Positions 1 to 9,448 of a stretch of DNA of 64,000 nt are shown in pieces. Where the stretch lies: contig JAFBIR010000002.1 in assembly GCA_021531385.1 (NCBI GenBank), positions 271,879 to 335,878 on the forward strand, given 5' to 3'. The stretch comes from Parabacteroides distasonis (GTDB lineage: Bacteria > Bacteroidota > Bacteroidia > Bacteroidales > Tannerellaceae). Made by a program: the position numbers and the translations under genes. Numbering within the stretch: position 1 is the first letter of the stretch; each line of letters begins with the position of its first letter. Below the pieces are notes generated by a model. That model ran no database searches. It was given only the letters and a program-made list of their open reading frames with translations, and was not told the DNA's origin.

Positions 1-1523
1 AAACGACGACCGAAACCGATCAAGAGGGCGTTCGGGTTGATCTTCTCCAAGATAGAGACTACCTTTGAGGGATCGCCCTGGTTCTTCAACCAGCTATCCT
101 TATATTGTACACGGATATAGTCGATCAACTTCTTCTTCAAGGTCTTGCGGATCTCCCAGATCTCCTCATCGGGTACATCCTGGATAGCCTCCCAACGCTT
201 GCGATTCGATTGATCCGCAAACATCTCCGCGCCTAACTTCTGCTCGTAGAACTTCTTCATCTCCGTAGCAGCCCATGTCGGCATGTGTACACCGTTGGTG
301 ACATAACCTACGTGCAACTCATCGGGGAAGTAGCCCTTCCATACCGGAGCGAACATGCGCTGAGAAACCTTACCGTGCAACCAGCTTACGCCGTTTGCCT
401 CTTGGCAAGTATTCAAAGCGAACACGCTCATGGAGAACTTATCGTTAGAGCCCGGATTCTCACGACCCATGTCGATGAACTCCTGCCAGCTGATACCTAA
501 CTTGCCGGGGAACTCGCCCATGTAACGGCCGAAGAGACCCTCGTCGAAATAGTCGTGGCCTGCGGGAACCGGTGTGTGAACCGTGTAAAGCGCTGACGCA
601 CGAACCACCTCCAACGCCTGGTTGAATGAGAGGCCCTCGTTCTGGATATAATCCACCAAACGCTGCGCGTTGATCAAAGCGGCATGGCCCTCGTTGCAGT
701 GGTAAACCTGCTTCTTGATGCCCAACTTGTTCAACATCAAGATACCACCGATACCCAACAGATACTCTTGCTTCATACGGTTCTCCCAATCGCCACCATA
801 GAGTTGGTGTGTGATGGAGCGATCCCACTCGCTGTTCTGCGGAATATCCGTATCCATCAAATACAAAGGTACACGGCCTACGCTAACCTTCCAGATATTG
901 GCGTAAACGATACGACCGGGATAGGGAACCTCCAACACCATCGGCTCGCCGTTTGACTGCATCACCTGCGTCAAGGGCAAAGCGTTGAAGTTTTGCGGCT
1001 CATAGTTAGCGATCTGCTGACCGTCCATAGAAAGGGACTGCGTGAAATAACCATAACGATACAAGAAACCAACCGCACACATGTCGATGTTGCTATCGCT
1101 GGCCTCTTTCAAATAGTCACCGGCCAAGACACCAAGGCCACCAGAGTAAATCTTTAATACATTCGTCAAGCCATACTCCATGCTGAAATAAGCGACGGAG
1201 GGATGAGCCTTCGTAGGCTTTACGTCAACGTAAGCCTTGAAATCGGCATAAACCTTCTTGATCTCAGCCATGAGGTCCTTATCCGCGAGGATCTCCTCCA
1301 TGCGATTGTGAGAGAGGTTTTGCAACAATAACACAGGGTTACCTTCGGTTGACCGCCACAAAGCGGGGTCGATCTTACCGAACAGTTTAGCACCTTCGTG
1401 ATTCCAAACCCACCACAGGTTGGTAGCGATCTCTTGAAGGGGCTCCAGCTGCTGCGGCAACTTTGAATGAGAATACACGTCCTTCCAAACAGGACTGTTA
1501 GCATTGTTCGCCTTAATTTTCAT
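1..1523 (-). CDS. glgP: alpha-glucan (glycogen) phosphorylase, C-terminus beyond window
   Basis: Reading runs from an ATG at 1523 to the window edge, giving 507 codons with no stop. The N-terminus ([20 protein letters not shown]) and the block around '[20 protein letters not shown]' identify the single-domain alpha-glucan phosphorylase type of GT35, which releases glucose-1-phosphate from glycogen in the cytoplasm. The C-terminal part that should carry the pyridoxal-phosphate lysine lies outside the window, so catalytic competence cannot be checked. Glycogen synthase lies 80 bases upstream on the same strand, so synthesis and breakdown genes are adjacent. A weak promoter box (TATCTTCG on the minus strand, 1568-1575, one mismatch to TAnnTTTG) may give it its own start. 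Confidence 0.9.
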   Translation of the reverse strand, partial: MKIKANNANSPVWKDVYSHSKLPQQLEPLQEIATNLWWVWNHEGAKLFGKIDPALWRSTEGNPVLLLQNLSHNRMEEILADKDLMAEIKKVYADFKAYVDVKPTKAHPSVAYFSMEYGLTNVLKIYSGGLGVLAGDYLKEASDSNIDMCAVGFLYRYGYFTQSLSMDGQQIANYEPQNFNALPLTQVMQSNGEPMVLEVPYPGRIVYANIWKVSVGRVPLYLMDTDIPQNSEWDRSITHQLYGGDWENRMKQEYLLGIGGILMLNKLGIKKQVYHCNEGHAALINAQRLVDYIQNEGLSFNQALEVVRASALYTVHTPVPAGHDYFDEGLFGRYMGEFPGKLGISWQEFIDMGRENPGSNDKFSMSVFALNTCQEANGVSWLHGKVSQRMFAPVWKGYFPDELHVGYVTNGVHMPTWAATEMKKFYEQKLGAEMFADQSNRKRWEAIQDVPDEEIWEIRKTLKKKLIDYIRVQYKDSWLKNQGDPSKVVSILEKINPNALLIGFGRR

Positions 1524-1604
1524 TATCGTGAATTTAAAGTGTTTGTTTCTTTTCTAAAAAACGGTCGCGAAGATACGCATTATCTCGCTATCTATGAGCA
1601 TAAT

Positions 1605-3281
1605 TTACTTATTTCTTTCCGCAGCATGTCGCAGTGCAATGTCGAACGCCTGTTCATAATAGCGAATAAACTTGCTCCATTCTGCCTTTGTAGCCAAGTC
1701 AAAGCAACGTTGCTTAACGCGCTTCATCTCCTTATCTGTCAGCTTCGTAAGTGTCAAGATCGACTCCTTGATCGCATCGGCCACCTCGAAGTAGTTGAAA
1801 TCGTCGCGATCGACGACGGCCACGCCCTCGCAAATGTCTTTTCCGGAGAGCGATTTGCGTGCCCAGAGGCCAAATCCAGCCAAATCAGTGGTGATCGTGG
1901 GGATGCCAAAGGCCACACTCTCCAACGGGGTATAACCCCAAGGCTCGTAATAGGAGGGATAGGCTGTCGCATCCATACCGATCAAGATGTCATAATAGGG
2001 CTGGTTGAAGATGCCATCCTTGCCATCCAAATAGCAGGGCACGAAGATAATCTTCAGCTTCTGGCTGGCACTGTTGGTAAAGCCGGCGCTATTGATATAG
2101 TTGAGCACCCTATCCTCGGGCATGTTGTTCAGCCAATGGGTGATGAAGGGCAGCTGCAGGGGAGCCTTTGTCTCGATATCCTGCTCCAGCACCTCTTTCA
2201 GGTCGGCTCTCGGCGCACGTGTCCATGCCGGCACCATGATGAAGGCCACCAACTCACGTTGCAAACGGCCACTGGTGCGCACCCGGTTCATCGCCTCGAT
2301 AAACACGTCAATACCCTTATTCCGATACTCATAGCGTCCGCTGGTCGATACCAACAAGGCATCCGGATCAATCGGGCAACCGGTCAGCTTCTCCGCCACC
2401 TTGATCAAAGCCGCCCGCGCGGCAGCCCGCTTTTGCTTGTAGGTCTTGATCTCCGGCACGAAGTTCGGCTCGAAGCCATTCGGAGTCACGATGTCTGGCT
2501 CCTTGTCGAGCAATTGCTTGCACTCACGCGCCGTAATGTCGCTCACCGTCGTGAAGCAATCCACATGATGCGCCGCCTGCTTCTCCACGGAATGCTTCGC
2601 CTCCATGTTCAGCTCGCGCGCCATCTGATCGCCGTTGTAGCCATCCATGTAGGCATACAACGCTTTGTTATTGCCCGCGATGGAACGGCCGATCGAGGTC
2701 GCATGGGTCGTGAAGATCGTCGCGATCGCAGGGATGTGCTGCTGGATATAGAGCGCACCCATCGCCAACATCCACTCATTGAAGAGGCCAACCACCTGCT
2801 TCTGCTCCAAATGATAGAAATGATAGAAGCTTTCCATCACCTTACCTACGGCCAAAGCAAAGATGCAAGACTCGTCATAATCGCCATACGCATGAATGGA
2901 ATCCACCTGGAAACGCTCCCACATCGTATAGAAGAAGGCATCGCGCTCCTTAAAGAAAGGCTTAAAATCCACCAAGATCACCGGAGGATTACCCGGCACA
3001 TTCCAACGACCAACCTTAACCTTCAATTGGTCAACCGCCTCGGCGTTCACACACCAATCAGCAAATAACTTATCATCAACTACAAAATCGGGAGCCGTCT
3101 TATCACCCCACACATCCGGGCCGATAAAGATAACCTTATCATTTAATAATTGCTGCAATGTATGCGCTTTCGTCGAAAGAACTGTGTATATACCACCTAC
3201 TTTATTACAAACCTCCCAGCTACTCTCAAACAGATAATCCGGAGTCTTTACCTTGTCATTCATATTTGAATTGTTTGTCAT
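1605..3281 (-). CDS. glycogen synthase, GT3 (eukaryote-like) family
   Basis: About 558 residues. The N-terminal 'FESSWEVCNKVGGIYTVLSTKA' block and the C-terminal 'YYEPWGYTPLESVAFGIPTITTDLAGFG' block are hallmarks of the GT3 glycogen synthases of animals, fungi and Bacteroidetes, rather than the GT5 GlgA type. It should transfer glucosyl units from a sugar nucleotide to glycogen in the cytoplasm. The reading frame is open up to an ATG at 3299, but that codon lies inside a good -7 promoter box (3299-3306), so a transcript starting there could not include it. The ATG at 3281 (MTNNSN...) is preferred, and 3263 (MNDKVK...) is a second candidate. Confidence 0.9.
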   Translation of the reverse strand: MTNNSNMNDKVKTPDYLFESSWEVCNKVGGIYTVLSTKAHTLQQLLNDKVIFIGPDVWGDKTAPDFVVDDKLFADWCVNAEAVDQLKVKVGRWNVPGNPPVILVDFKPFFKERDAFFYTMWERFQVDSIHAYGDYDESCIFALAVGKVMESFYHFYHLEQKQVVGLFNEWMLAMGALYIQQHIPAIATIFTTHATSIGRSIAGNNKALYAYMDGYNGDQMARELNMEAKHSVEKQAAHHVDCFTTVSDITARECKQLLDKEPDIVTPNGFEPNFVPEIKTYKQKRAAARAALIKVAEKLTGCPIDPDALLVSTSGRYEYRNKGIDVFIEAMNRVRTSGRLQRELVAFIMVPAWTRAPRADLKEVLEQDIETKAPLQLPFITHWLNNMPEDRVLNYINSAGFTNSASQKLKIIFVPCYLDGKDGIFNQPYYDILIGMDATAYPSYYEPWGYTPLESVAFGIPTITTDLAGFGLWARKSLSGKDICEGVAVVDRDDFNYFEVADAIKESILTLTKLTDKEMKRVKQRCFDLATKAEWSKFIRYYEQAFDIALRHAAERNK

Positions 3282-3298
3282 CAACGTTTTTGAGCGCA

Positions 3299-3306
3299 CA
3301 AAGATA
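3299..3306 (-). promoter_or_regulatory. -7 promoter box for glycogen synthase
   Basis: TATCTTTG on the minus strand fits the Bacteroidetes -7 consensus TAnnTTTG. It lies 18 bases before the preferred glycogen synthase ATG at 3281. No clear -33 TTTG was found at the usual spacing. Confidence 0.6.
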
Positions 3307-3334
3307 GTGTATTTTTGTTTTTTATCATTGCATG

Positions 3335-3367
3335 TTGTCTATTTTCATTACATTATTCCTACATTTG
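3335..3367 (+). promoter_or_regulatory. promoter of the 3390-5083 transcription unit
   Basis: TACATTTG at 3360-3367 matches TAnnTTTG, with a TTG-type -33 element near 3335-3338 about 21 bases upstream. The first ATG downstream is at 3390. It is divergent from the glycogen synthase promoter. Confidence 0.65.
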
Positions 3368-3389
3368 CGCATATTTAAATGAGATTATT

Positions 3390-3674
3390 ATGGCTAAAAG
3401 AAGAATTTTGAAGAAAGAGATCGGTCACATAGCTGGCGAGTTGTTCACCGAGGCCCTGGTTTGCCGCCTCTACATCCCGGGAGTGGATCCCGCCCAAGCA
3501 GACAGCCTCATGGCACGGATCTTGGACATGCAAGATGAGTTTATCGTAAGAGCCGGACGCCCCGACGGGAAAGACAATTCCCAATTAGTAAAGGCCTATT
3601 ACCGGGATCTGAAAGCCGATTTACAAAAGGAGGTGAACGCGATCGGCGAGGCGATTTCCGCATTGAGCAAATAA
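3390..3674 (+). CDS. conserved small protein of unknown function
   Basis: 94 residues starting MAKRRILKKEIGHIAGELF. The frame is open further upstream, but the promoter box at 3360-3367 makes the ATG at 3390 the sensible start. The protein is mostly helical-looking and charged, with no signal peptide or membrane segment. I recognise no domain; similar short proteins starting with a basic stretch followed by a GELFTEAL-type segment are, to my knowledge, found in Bacteroidetes without an assigned role. It is the first gene of a probable three-gene unit with the acyltransferase (14-base gap) and the nitrilase. Function unknown. Confidence 0.8.
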   Translation: MAKRRILKKEIGHIAGELFTEALVCRLYIPGVDPAQADSLMARILDMQDEFIVRAGRPDGKDNSQLVKAYYRDLKADLQKEVNAIGEAISALSK

Positions 3675-3688
3675 GCCTTACGAAGAAG

Positions 3689-4237
3689 ATGAGAAAAGCA
3701 ATCAGCAAAGCATTGCTCCGCTTGGCGGGGTGGAAATTAGGTCCGACCGAGGGGGTGGATACCCCGAAGTGTGTGATTTGTGTAGCGCCACATACCAGCA
3801 ACTGGGATTTTGTCGTCGGGAAGCTGTTTTATACGGCGATTGGCTGCAATGCCAACTTCTTGATCAAGAAAGAATGGTTTTTCTTTCCGTTCAACCTGTT
3901 GTTCAACGCCTTGGGAGGTGTTCCGATCGACCGCAGCCAACGTACCTCCGTCACCGACCAGATGGTAGCTCGCTTCAACACACAAAGCCGGATGCAATTG
4001 GCCATCACGCCGGAAGGCACACGCAAACGTGTAGAGGTTTGGAAAAAGGGATTCTACTATATCGCATTGGGAGCCCAGGTTCCCATTCTCGTGGCTTATA
4101 TCGACTATAAGAAGAAGGAGGCGGGCATGAAAGCCCTCTTCCACCCCACCGGCGATCTGGAGAAAGACCTGGCAACGATCCAAGCCATGTACAAGGGCGT
4201 GACCGCCTGCCATCCTGAACAGTTCGCCCAAGGATAA
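3689..4237 (+). CDS. 1-acyl-glycerol-3-phosphate acyltransferase-like protein (PlsC superfamily)
   Basis: 182 residues. The acyltransferase motif I (PHTSNWD, an H-x4-D type motif) is near residues 32-38, followed by GGVPIDR and 'ITPEGTRK', the substrate-binding motifs of the PlsC superfamily. It is likely to acylate a lysophospholipid or related acceptor at the inner membrane, but the short length and lack of a long transmembrane anchor leave the substrate open. It sits between a small protein of unknown function and a nitrilase-family gene in one transcription unit. Confidence 0.85.
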   Translation: MRKAISKALLRLAGWKLGPTEGVDTPKCVICVAPHTSNWDFVVGKLFYTAIGCNANFLIKKEWFFFPFNLLFNALGGVPIDRSQRTSVTDQMVARFNTQSRMQLAITPEGTRKRVEVWKKGFYYIALGAQVPILVAYIDYKKKEAGMKALFHPTGDLEKDLATIQAMYKGVTACHPEQFAQG

Positions 4238-4300
4238 TCTCCAGCGGGCGAATGTATGGACAGAACAAACAACATAACACCTTATAATCGCAGAACAACC

Positions 4301-5083
4301 ATGGCAGAAGAATTACGTATCAGCATGATACAATCCCATATCATTTGGGAAGATCAAGAAGAGAACCTTTGCTACTACGGCGAATTGCTTCGCCGAGTGA
4401 GTGGACGAACCGATTTGGCTATCCTCCCGGAAACCTTCACCACCGGCTTCTCGATGGATGTGGCTCGCTTGGCGGATCCGATGGAAGGCAAGACCATCGC
4501 TACCGTCAAAGCGTGGGCAAGCAAATATGGCATGGCCGTGATGGGTAGCTTCCTTTGTAAAGAGGACGATCGCTATTTCAACCGTGCCTTTTTCATCACA
4601 CCCGAAGGCGAAGTGACGACCTACGACAAACATCACCTGTTCCGCATGGCCGATGAGCACAAATCGTTCACACCAGGCGAGAAGCTGACGATCGTGGAGT
4701 ATAAGGGTTGGAAGATCTGTATGCAAGTATGTTACGACCTTCGCTTCCCTGTCTGGACACGCAACGTGAACAACGCTTATGACCTGCTCATCTATGTGGC
4801 CAACTGGCCGGAGGTGCGCAAGAAGGCTTGGAAGACCTTGCTGCATGCGCGTGCCATCGAGAATATGGCTTATGTTTGCGGCGTGAACCGCGTGGGCGTG
4901 GATGGCAAGGGCTTGACCTATCGGGGCGACTCGATGGTGATCGACCCTAAAGGCAAGAAGATCGCCACCGCCGGCAAACGGGAAGAGATCACCCGTACCT
5001 GCGTCATCAAGAAATCAGAGTTAGAGGCCTTCCGTGAGAAATTCCCCGCCTGGAAGGATGCGGATAGCTTCCATTTAGATTGA
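4301..5083 (+). CDS. carbon-nitrogen hydrolase, omega-amidase (YafV/Nit2) type
   Basis: 260 residues from the ATG at 4301 (MAEELRISMIQSH). The open frame begins at 4256, but the inner ATG matches the family N-terminus. The Glu-Lys-Cys triad of the nitrilase superfamily is present: E44 in 'LPETFTTGF', K110 in 'YDKHHLF' and C144 in 'QVCYDLRFP'. The 'CYDLRFPVW' form is typical of the YafV/omega-amidase branch, which hydrolyses 2-oxoglutaramate-type amides in metabolite repair. It is the last gene of its unit and is followed by a strong terminator. Confidence 0.9.
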   Translation: MAEELRISMIQSHIIWEDQEENLCYYGELLRRVSGRTDLAILPETFTTGFSMDVARLADPMEGKTIATVKAWASKYGMAVMGSFLCKEDDRYFNRAFFITPEGEVTTYDKHHLFRMADEHKSFTPGEKLTIVEYKGWKICMQVCYDLRFPVWTRNVNNAYDLLIYVANWPEVRKKAWKTLLHARAIENMAYVCGVNRVGVDGKGLTYRGDSMVIDPKGKKIATAGKREEITRTCVIKKSELEAFREKFPAWKDADSFHLD

Positions 5084-5094
5084 TTCCCCTCTCT

Positions 5095-5134
5095 CCCTGC
5101 GATGCGCTCTCCCCGTATCGCAGGGTTTCTTTTT
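5095..5134 (+). terminator. rho-independent terminator after the nitrilase gene
   Basis: Perfect 9-bp stem (CCCTGCGAT at 5095-5103 with ATCGCAGGG at 5117-5125) followed by TTTCTTTTT. Confidence 0.9.
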
Positions 5135-5195
5135 CCCCTCCTAACCATCCTCCCAAACAGCTTCGCAGCTACGCGAACACTCCTCGCGGGCCCCT

Positions 5196-5211
5196 CTCGC
5201 GATTTCGCGAG
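5196..5211. repeat. 16-base GC palindrome
   Basis: CTCGCGA-TT-TCGCGAG, a perfect 7-bp inverted repeat in the convergent gap between the nitrilase gene and ilvC. There is no T tract on either side. Function not evident. Confidence 0.4.
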
Positions 5212-5248
5212 GCCATTCAAAAGGCTTTCAAGCGACCTTAGCGACCGG

Positions 5249-5281
5249 CAAAAGAAAAGGGCAGCCTTTTGAGCTACCCTT
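5249..5281 (-). terminator. terminator of the ilv operon
   Basis: On the minus strand AAGGGTAGC pairs with GCTGCCCTT (one G-U wobble), followed by TTTTCTTTT. It lies 32 bases after the ilvC stop. Confidence 0.85.
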
Positions 5282-5312
5282 ATTTCTATGCTTGTTTCCC
5301 GAGCGGGGACGA

Positions 5313-6356
5313 TTAGTTGTTCTCCGGACGGAGCTTACGAACCGTTACCGCTGTCTGCCACATCTCGCTCTCGCGCAATGCCTTCAACTCTGCGTTCAAC
5401 TTATCGCGATAATCAGGCTTAGAGTTAGAGTCGATAGAGATCTGTGCCTCGTTACCTGTCTTCACGCTGTGATACAACTTCTCAACAACCGGCTTGATCG
5501 CATCGTGGAACGGGCCCATCCAATCCAACGCACCACGCTGAGCCGTCGTAGAGCAGTTTGCGTACATCCAATCCATACCGTTCTTCGCGAACAACGGCAT
5601 CAATGACTGTGTCAACTCCTCAACAGTCTCATTGAATGCCTCAGAAGGTGTGTGACCATTCTCACGCAATACCTCATACTGAGCCAACAGCAAGCCCTGG
5701 ATAGCGCCCATCAAAGAGCCACGCTCGCCCGTCAAGTCAGAAGTAGCCTCGCGGATGAAAGTCGTCTCAAACAGATAACCTGAACCAATACCGATACCCA
5801 GTGCCAACGTACGATCCAAAGCCTTGCCCGTAGCATCCTGGTAAACCGCATAAGAAGAGTTCAAACCACGGCCCTCCAAGAACATAGAGCGCAATGACGT
5901 ACCGGAACCCTTCGGAGCGACCATGATCACATCAATGTCAGCGGGAGGAACTACACCCGTACGATCGTTCCAAGTGATCGCAAAACCATGAGAGAAATAC
6001 AATGCCTTACCCGGTTTCAAGTAGGGTTTCATAGTCGGCCAAACAGCCATCACAGCGGCATCAGAGAGCAAGCACATGATGATTGTACCCTTCTCACAAG
6101 CCTCCTCGATGCTGAACAGCGTCTCGCCCGGTACCCAACCATCGGCAATCGCCTTCTCGAAAGTCTTGCCTTGACGCTGGCCAACGATCACGTTGAAACC
6201 ATTATCGCGCAGGTTCAAGCTCTGACCCGGACCTTGTACGCCATAACCAATCACAGCGATTGTCTCGTCTTTCAAAATCTCTCTTGCTTTCTCCAACGGA
6301 AACTCTTCACGGGTCATCACATTCTCGATAACACCGCCAAAATTCATTTGTGCCAT
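5313..6356 (-). CDS. ilvC: ketol-acid reductoisomerase
   Basis: 347 residues. The NADPH-binding 'GYGVQGPGQS' lies at about 38-47, and the C-terminal knotted domain carries 'GERGSLMGAIQGLL' and the acidic metal-binding segment. It converts 2-acetolactate or 2-aceto-2-hydroxybutyrate to the dihydroxy acid in valine, leucine and isoleucine synthesis. It is the last gene of the ilvD-ilvB-ilvN-thioesterase-ilvC unit and is followed by a terminator at 5249-5281. A 56-base gap separates it from the thioesterase gene. Confidence 0.97.
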   Translation of the reverse strand: MAQMNFGGVIENVMTREEFPLEKAREILKDETIAVIGYGVQGPGQSLNLRDNGFNVIVGQRQGKTFEKAIADGWVPGETLFSIEEACEKGTIIMCLLSDAAVMAVWPTMKPYLKPGKALYFSHGFAITWNDRTGVVPPADIDVIMVAPKGSGTSLRSMFLEGRGLNSSYAVYQDATGKALDRTLALGIGIGSGYLFETTFIREATSDLTGERGSLMGAIQGLLLAQYEVLRENGHTPSEAFNETVEELTQSLMPLFAKNGMDWMYANCSTTAQRGALDWMGPFHDAIKPVVEKLYHSVKTGNEAQISIDSNSKPDYRDKLNAELKALRESEMWQTAVTVRKLRPENN

Positions 6357-6412
6357 TTTTTTGTAACTAAATTAGTGTTTTAAAAAAACTGATTAAACTT
6401 CTTCTTATTCTT

Positions 6413-7138
6413 TCATCGCCAGGTGACTGCCGCTCGGCATAAAGCCTTGCCTTCGCTGCAAATCGCCAAACCGGAGTGACCGGGAGCGATCTCCTGCTTA
6501 TGCAATGTCAACGGCATACCCGGCTTTCCCTCAGCCATATAGGCGATCTCCATCCGGCCGATCTCCTGCGTCATGAACTGCTCGATGTCGAACAGGTCGA
6601 GCAGATGCTCGATGTATTTCACGCTATTGAAATGGCCGTTGATGTCCAAATCGCTATAGGTAATGGTGTAGGGAATGCCCTCCGACTGGGTCTCCACCGG
6701 TTGAATCTTTCCCGGCTTCTCAATCGGACAGGGGCGAGGATCAATGTATGGGCTTAGTGCCTCGATATCCAACAAGGTCGGCCGACGACTCTGCATATCG
6801 ATCGCCGCCCAAATGGAACGGGCATAGCCAAAGGTGTTTCCCTCTTCATCCGCCAATTCAAAACAACGGCTCGTGAAAAGACGTCCCACCTCATCAATCC
6901 AAGTATATAATCGGATGTGATCGTACGCTTTTGGATAGGCTTTCATCTCAATGGCCAAACGAGACAAGACCCAAGCGGTGTGCCGCTCCGTCATCTCGCT
7001 ATACCCGAATCCTCGGGCACCGGCATGACTGGAGGCAGCATGCATCAGGTAGTTGCCCACCATCGGCATTGTTACTCGGCCTCGGAAGTCCATCAGATAG
7101 GGCTCCGCCATAAAATGAAAACATCCAACTCGTTCCAT
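6413..7138 (-). CDS. acyl-ACP thioesterase (hotdog fold) within the ilv operon
   Basis: 241 residues. Two hotdog repeats are suggested by the N-terminal 'HAASSHAGARGFGYSEM' segment and the second-half 'DLDINGHFNSVKYIEHLLD' segment; the N-x-H pair in the latter matches the catalytic Asn/His of plant FatA/FatB-type thioesterases. It would release free fatty acids from acyl carrier protein in the cytoplasm. It lies 9 bases after the ilvN stop and before ilvC, so it is co-transcribed with branched-chain amino acid genes. This suggests a link to branched-chain acyl metabolism, which is inference. Confidence 0.88.
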   Translation of the reverse strand: MERVGCFHFMAEPYLMDFRGRVTMPMVGNYLMHAASSHAGARGFGYSEMTERHTAWVLSRLAIEMKAYPKAYDHIRLYTWIDEVGRLFTSRCFELADEEGNTFGYARSIWAAIDMQSRRPTLLDIEALSPYIDPRPCPIEKPGKIQPVETQSEGIPYTITYSDLDINGHFNSVKYIEHLLDLFDIEQFMTQEIGRMEIAYMAEGKPGMPLTLHKQEIAPGHSGLAICSEGKALCRAAVTWR

Positions 7139-7147
7139 CCTCTTTCT

Positions 7148-7711
7148 TTATTGTTCTATTTGTTGTTTCTCCTGCAACTTACGCTCCATGTCAGCCAACA
7201 TGTCGCTCAATCGCTCCACTTTGCTCTTCGTGATCGCCACACGACCCGAACGGATGAATTGCAGCACGCCGATCGTCTCGCTCAGCTCGTTGAACAATGC
7301 TTGCGTCTCGTCGTAGTGGCCACTCTTCTCCAACACCACACAATCCTCGTTCATCTCCAAGATGCGGGCATTGTATTTGCGGATCAACGCCTCAACCGTA
7401 CCCATCTTGATGAAGAGCTCCGTACTGAGCTTATAGAGAGCGATCTCCTGATAAACCATCTCCTCATCGGTGTTGTAGTAGGCCTTCAAGATATCGACAC
7501 GCTTGTCGATCTGCTTCACCACCTTGTCGATCATCTCCTCATCGGTGTAGGTCGTGATGGTGAACTTATGGATACCCTTGATAGCCGACGGCGACACGGA
7601 GAGTGTCTCGATATTCAGCTGCCGGCGTGTGAAGATAATCGTGATCTGATTCAACAAACCTACGGTATTCTCCGAAAAGATAATAACGGTATATAATTTC
7701 TTCGTGCTCAT
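7148..7711 (-). CDS. ilvN: acetolactate synthase small (regulatory) subunit
   Basis: 187 residues. The start is set at the ATG at 7711 (MSTKKLYTVIIFSENT), which follows an AGGAGG/AGAGG-type ribosome site and lies after the ilvB stop; the upstream in-frame codons overlap ilvB. The N-terminal ACT domain ('VGLLNQITIIFTRRQLNIETLS') binds valine for feedback inhibition, and a C-terminal ALS-associated domain follows. It partners IlvB directly upstream (13-base gap). Confidence 0.95.
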   Translation of the reverse strand: MSTKKLYTVIIFSENTVGLLNQITIIFTRRQLNIETLSVSPSAIKGIHKFTITTYTDEEMIDKVVKQIDKRVDILKAYYNTDEEMVYQEIALYKLSTELFIKMGTVEALIRKYNARILEMNEDCVVLEKSGHYDETQALFNELSETIGVLQFIRSGRVAITKSKVERLSDMLADMERKLQEKQQIEQ

Positions 7712-7724
7712 AACCTCTTTCCTC

Positions 7725-9422
7725 CTACTTTTGATCACCCATGATGATATTCGTCACTGTCGCTCCTGCCGGAACCATCGGATAAACCATTTCGAAGCGC
7801 TCTACATCGGCTACTAACAAATAAGCGCCCTTATGGTTCACCATCTCCTGGATAGCCTCATCCAATTCCTCCCGTTTCTGCACCTCACGTGCCGCGATGC
7901 CGTAAGCTTTCGCGATCGACACGAAATCGGGGTTCACCATCTCCGTGAAGGAATATCGCTCATGGAAGAAGAGCTCCTGCCACTGACGCACCATACCGAG
8001 GAAATTGTTGTTCAAGAGGATGATCTTCACGTCGATCTGCTCCTGCATGATGGTGCCCAACTCCTGAATCGTCATTTGCAAGCCACCGTCACCTGTAAAG
8101 AAGCATACCGTCCGCTCAGGCGCGCCAAACTTCGCACCAATCGCAGCGGGAAGACCAAATCCCATCGTGCCTAAACCACCAGAGGTAACCACACTGCGGG
8201 TATGGTTATATTGGAAATAACGTACACCCATCATCTGATTCTGACCGACATCCGTTACCAACACCGCATCGTTGTTGGTCGCCTCAGAGACCTTGCGAAT
8301 CACCTCTCCCATCTTCAGGTAGCCGGATTCGGGGTGTAACTCATGCTTGATCACCTTCTCAAACTCCTCTTGCGCATCCGGCTCAAACTCAGCGTTCCAT
8401 TCCGCACGTTTGCGTGTCTCCAACAACTCCGTGAGCTGTGGCAACGTATGCTTGGCATTACCGAGCACCTTCACGTCAACCGGCACATTCTTGCCAATCT
8501 CTGAGTTATCAATATCAAGGTGGATCACCTTCGCCTGCTTTGCGTAGGTCTTCAAATCGCCCGTTACTCGATCGTCAAAACGCATACCAACAGCGATCAA
8601 CACATCACACTCGTTGGTTTTACGGTTAGGGCCGACGTTGCCGTGCATACCCAACATACCCTTATTCAACGGGAAGTTTGAGGGCATGGCTGAAAGGCCT
8701 AATGTCGTAGCCGCAGCAGGAATATCATTCTTTGTCAAGAATTCCAGTAATTCCTTCTCGGCATGACCCAAGATCACACCTTGACCCACCAAGCAGAAGG
8801 GTTTCTGCGCCTGATTGATCAAAGCGGCCGCTTGCGCGATCCGATCCGGATTGATTTCCGGTTCCGGTTGATAACTACGGATATAATCCACCGGCTTATA
8901 CTCGAAATCCACCTTGCCCACTTGCGCGTCTTTCGCGAAGTCGAGCACGACAGGACCCGGACGACCCGTAGAAGCAATATAGAAAGCACGAGACACCGCC
9001 CATGCAATATCTTCCGCCCGACGAATCTGATAAGCCCACTTCGTGATTGGTTGCGTAATACCGATCACGTCGATCTCTTGAAAAGCATCCGTACCCAACA
9101 ACGGTGAGGCCACCTGACCAGTGATCACCACCAAAGGGGTGCTATCCATCATGGCGTCAGCGATACCTGTCAAGGTATTCGTCGCACCAGGGCCGGAAGT
9201 GACCAACGTCACGCCCACCTTGCCTGACACGCGTGCATAACCTTGTGCCGCATGGGTAGCGCCCTGCTCATGGCGCACCAGCACATGCTTGATCTTATCT
9301 TTATAGTCATACAAGCTATCGTAAACGGGGATTACCGCCCCACCCGGATAGCCAAAGATCGTATCTACGCCCTCTGCAAGCAACGATCTCAATAATGCCT
9401 CAGAACCGGATATTCTCTCCAT
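7725..9422 (-). CDS. ilvB: acetolactate synthase large (catalytic) subunit
   Basis: 565 residues. The catalytic glutamate is E52 in 'RHEQGATHAAQGYAR', and the thiamine-diphosphate motif begins 'GDGGLQMTIQELG' and ends 'LLNNNFLGMVRQW'. The three-domain TPP-enzyme architecture has the usual length. It condenses pyruvate with pyruvate or 2-oxobutyrate as the first common step of branched-chain amino acid synthesis. It lies between ilvD (26-base gap) and ilvN. Confidence 0.97.
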   Translation of the reverse strand: MERISGSEALLRSLLAEGVDTIFGYPGGAVIPVYDSLYDYKDKIKHVLVRHEQGATHAAQGYARVSGKVGVTLVTSGPGATNTLTGIADAMMDSTPLVVITGQVASPLLGTDAFQEIDVIGITQPITKWAYQIRRAEDIAWAVSRAFYIASTGRPGPVVLDFAKDAQVGKVDFEYKPVDYIRSYQPEPEINPDRIAQAAALINQAQKPFCLVGQGVILGHAEKELLEFLTKNDIPAAATTLGLSAMPSNFPLNKGMLGMHGNVGPNRKTNECDVLIAVGMRFDDRVTGDLKTYAKQAKVIHLDIDNSEIGKNVPVDVKVLGNAKHTLPQLTELLETRKRAEWNAEFEPDAQEEFEKVIKHELHPESGYLKMGEVIRKVSEATNNDAVLVTDVGQNQMMGVRYFQYNHTRSVVTSGGLGTMGFGLPAAIGAKFGAPERTVCFFTGDGGLQMTIQELGTIMQEQIDVKIILLNNNFLGMVRQWQELFFHERYSFTEMVNPDFVSIAKAYGIAAREVQKREELDEAIQEMVNHKGAYLLVADVERFEMVYPMVPAGATVTNIIMGDQK

Positions 9423-9448
9423 AACGAAATTCTATATTTTAGCTTTGG

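Noticed and set aside
1467..3068. 533-codon plus-strand open frame
   Set aside because: It lies antisense to the clear glycogen synthase gene and has His/Arg/Leu-rich shadow composition.
3282..3299. Upstream ATG of glycogen synthase
   Set aside because: The ATG at 3299 falls within the -7 box, so it would not be in the transcript.
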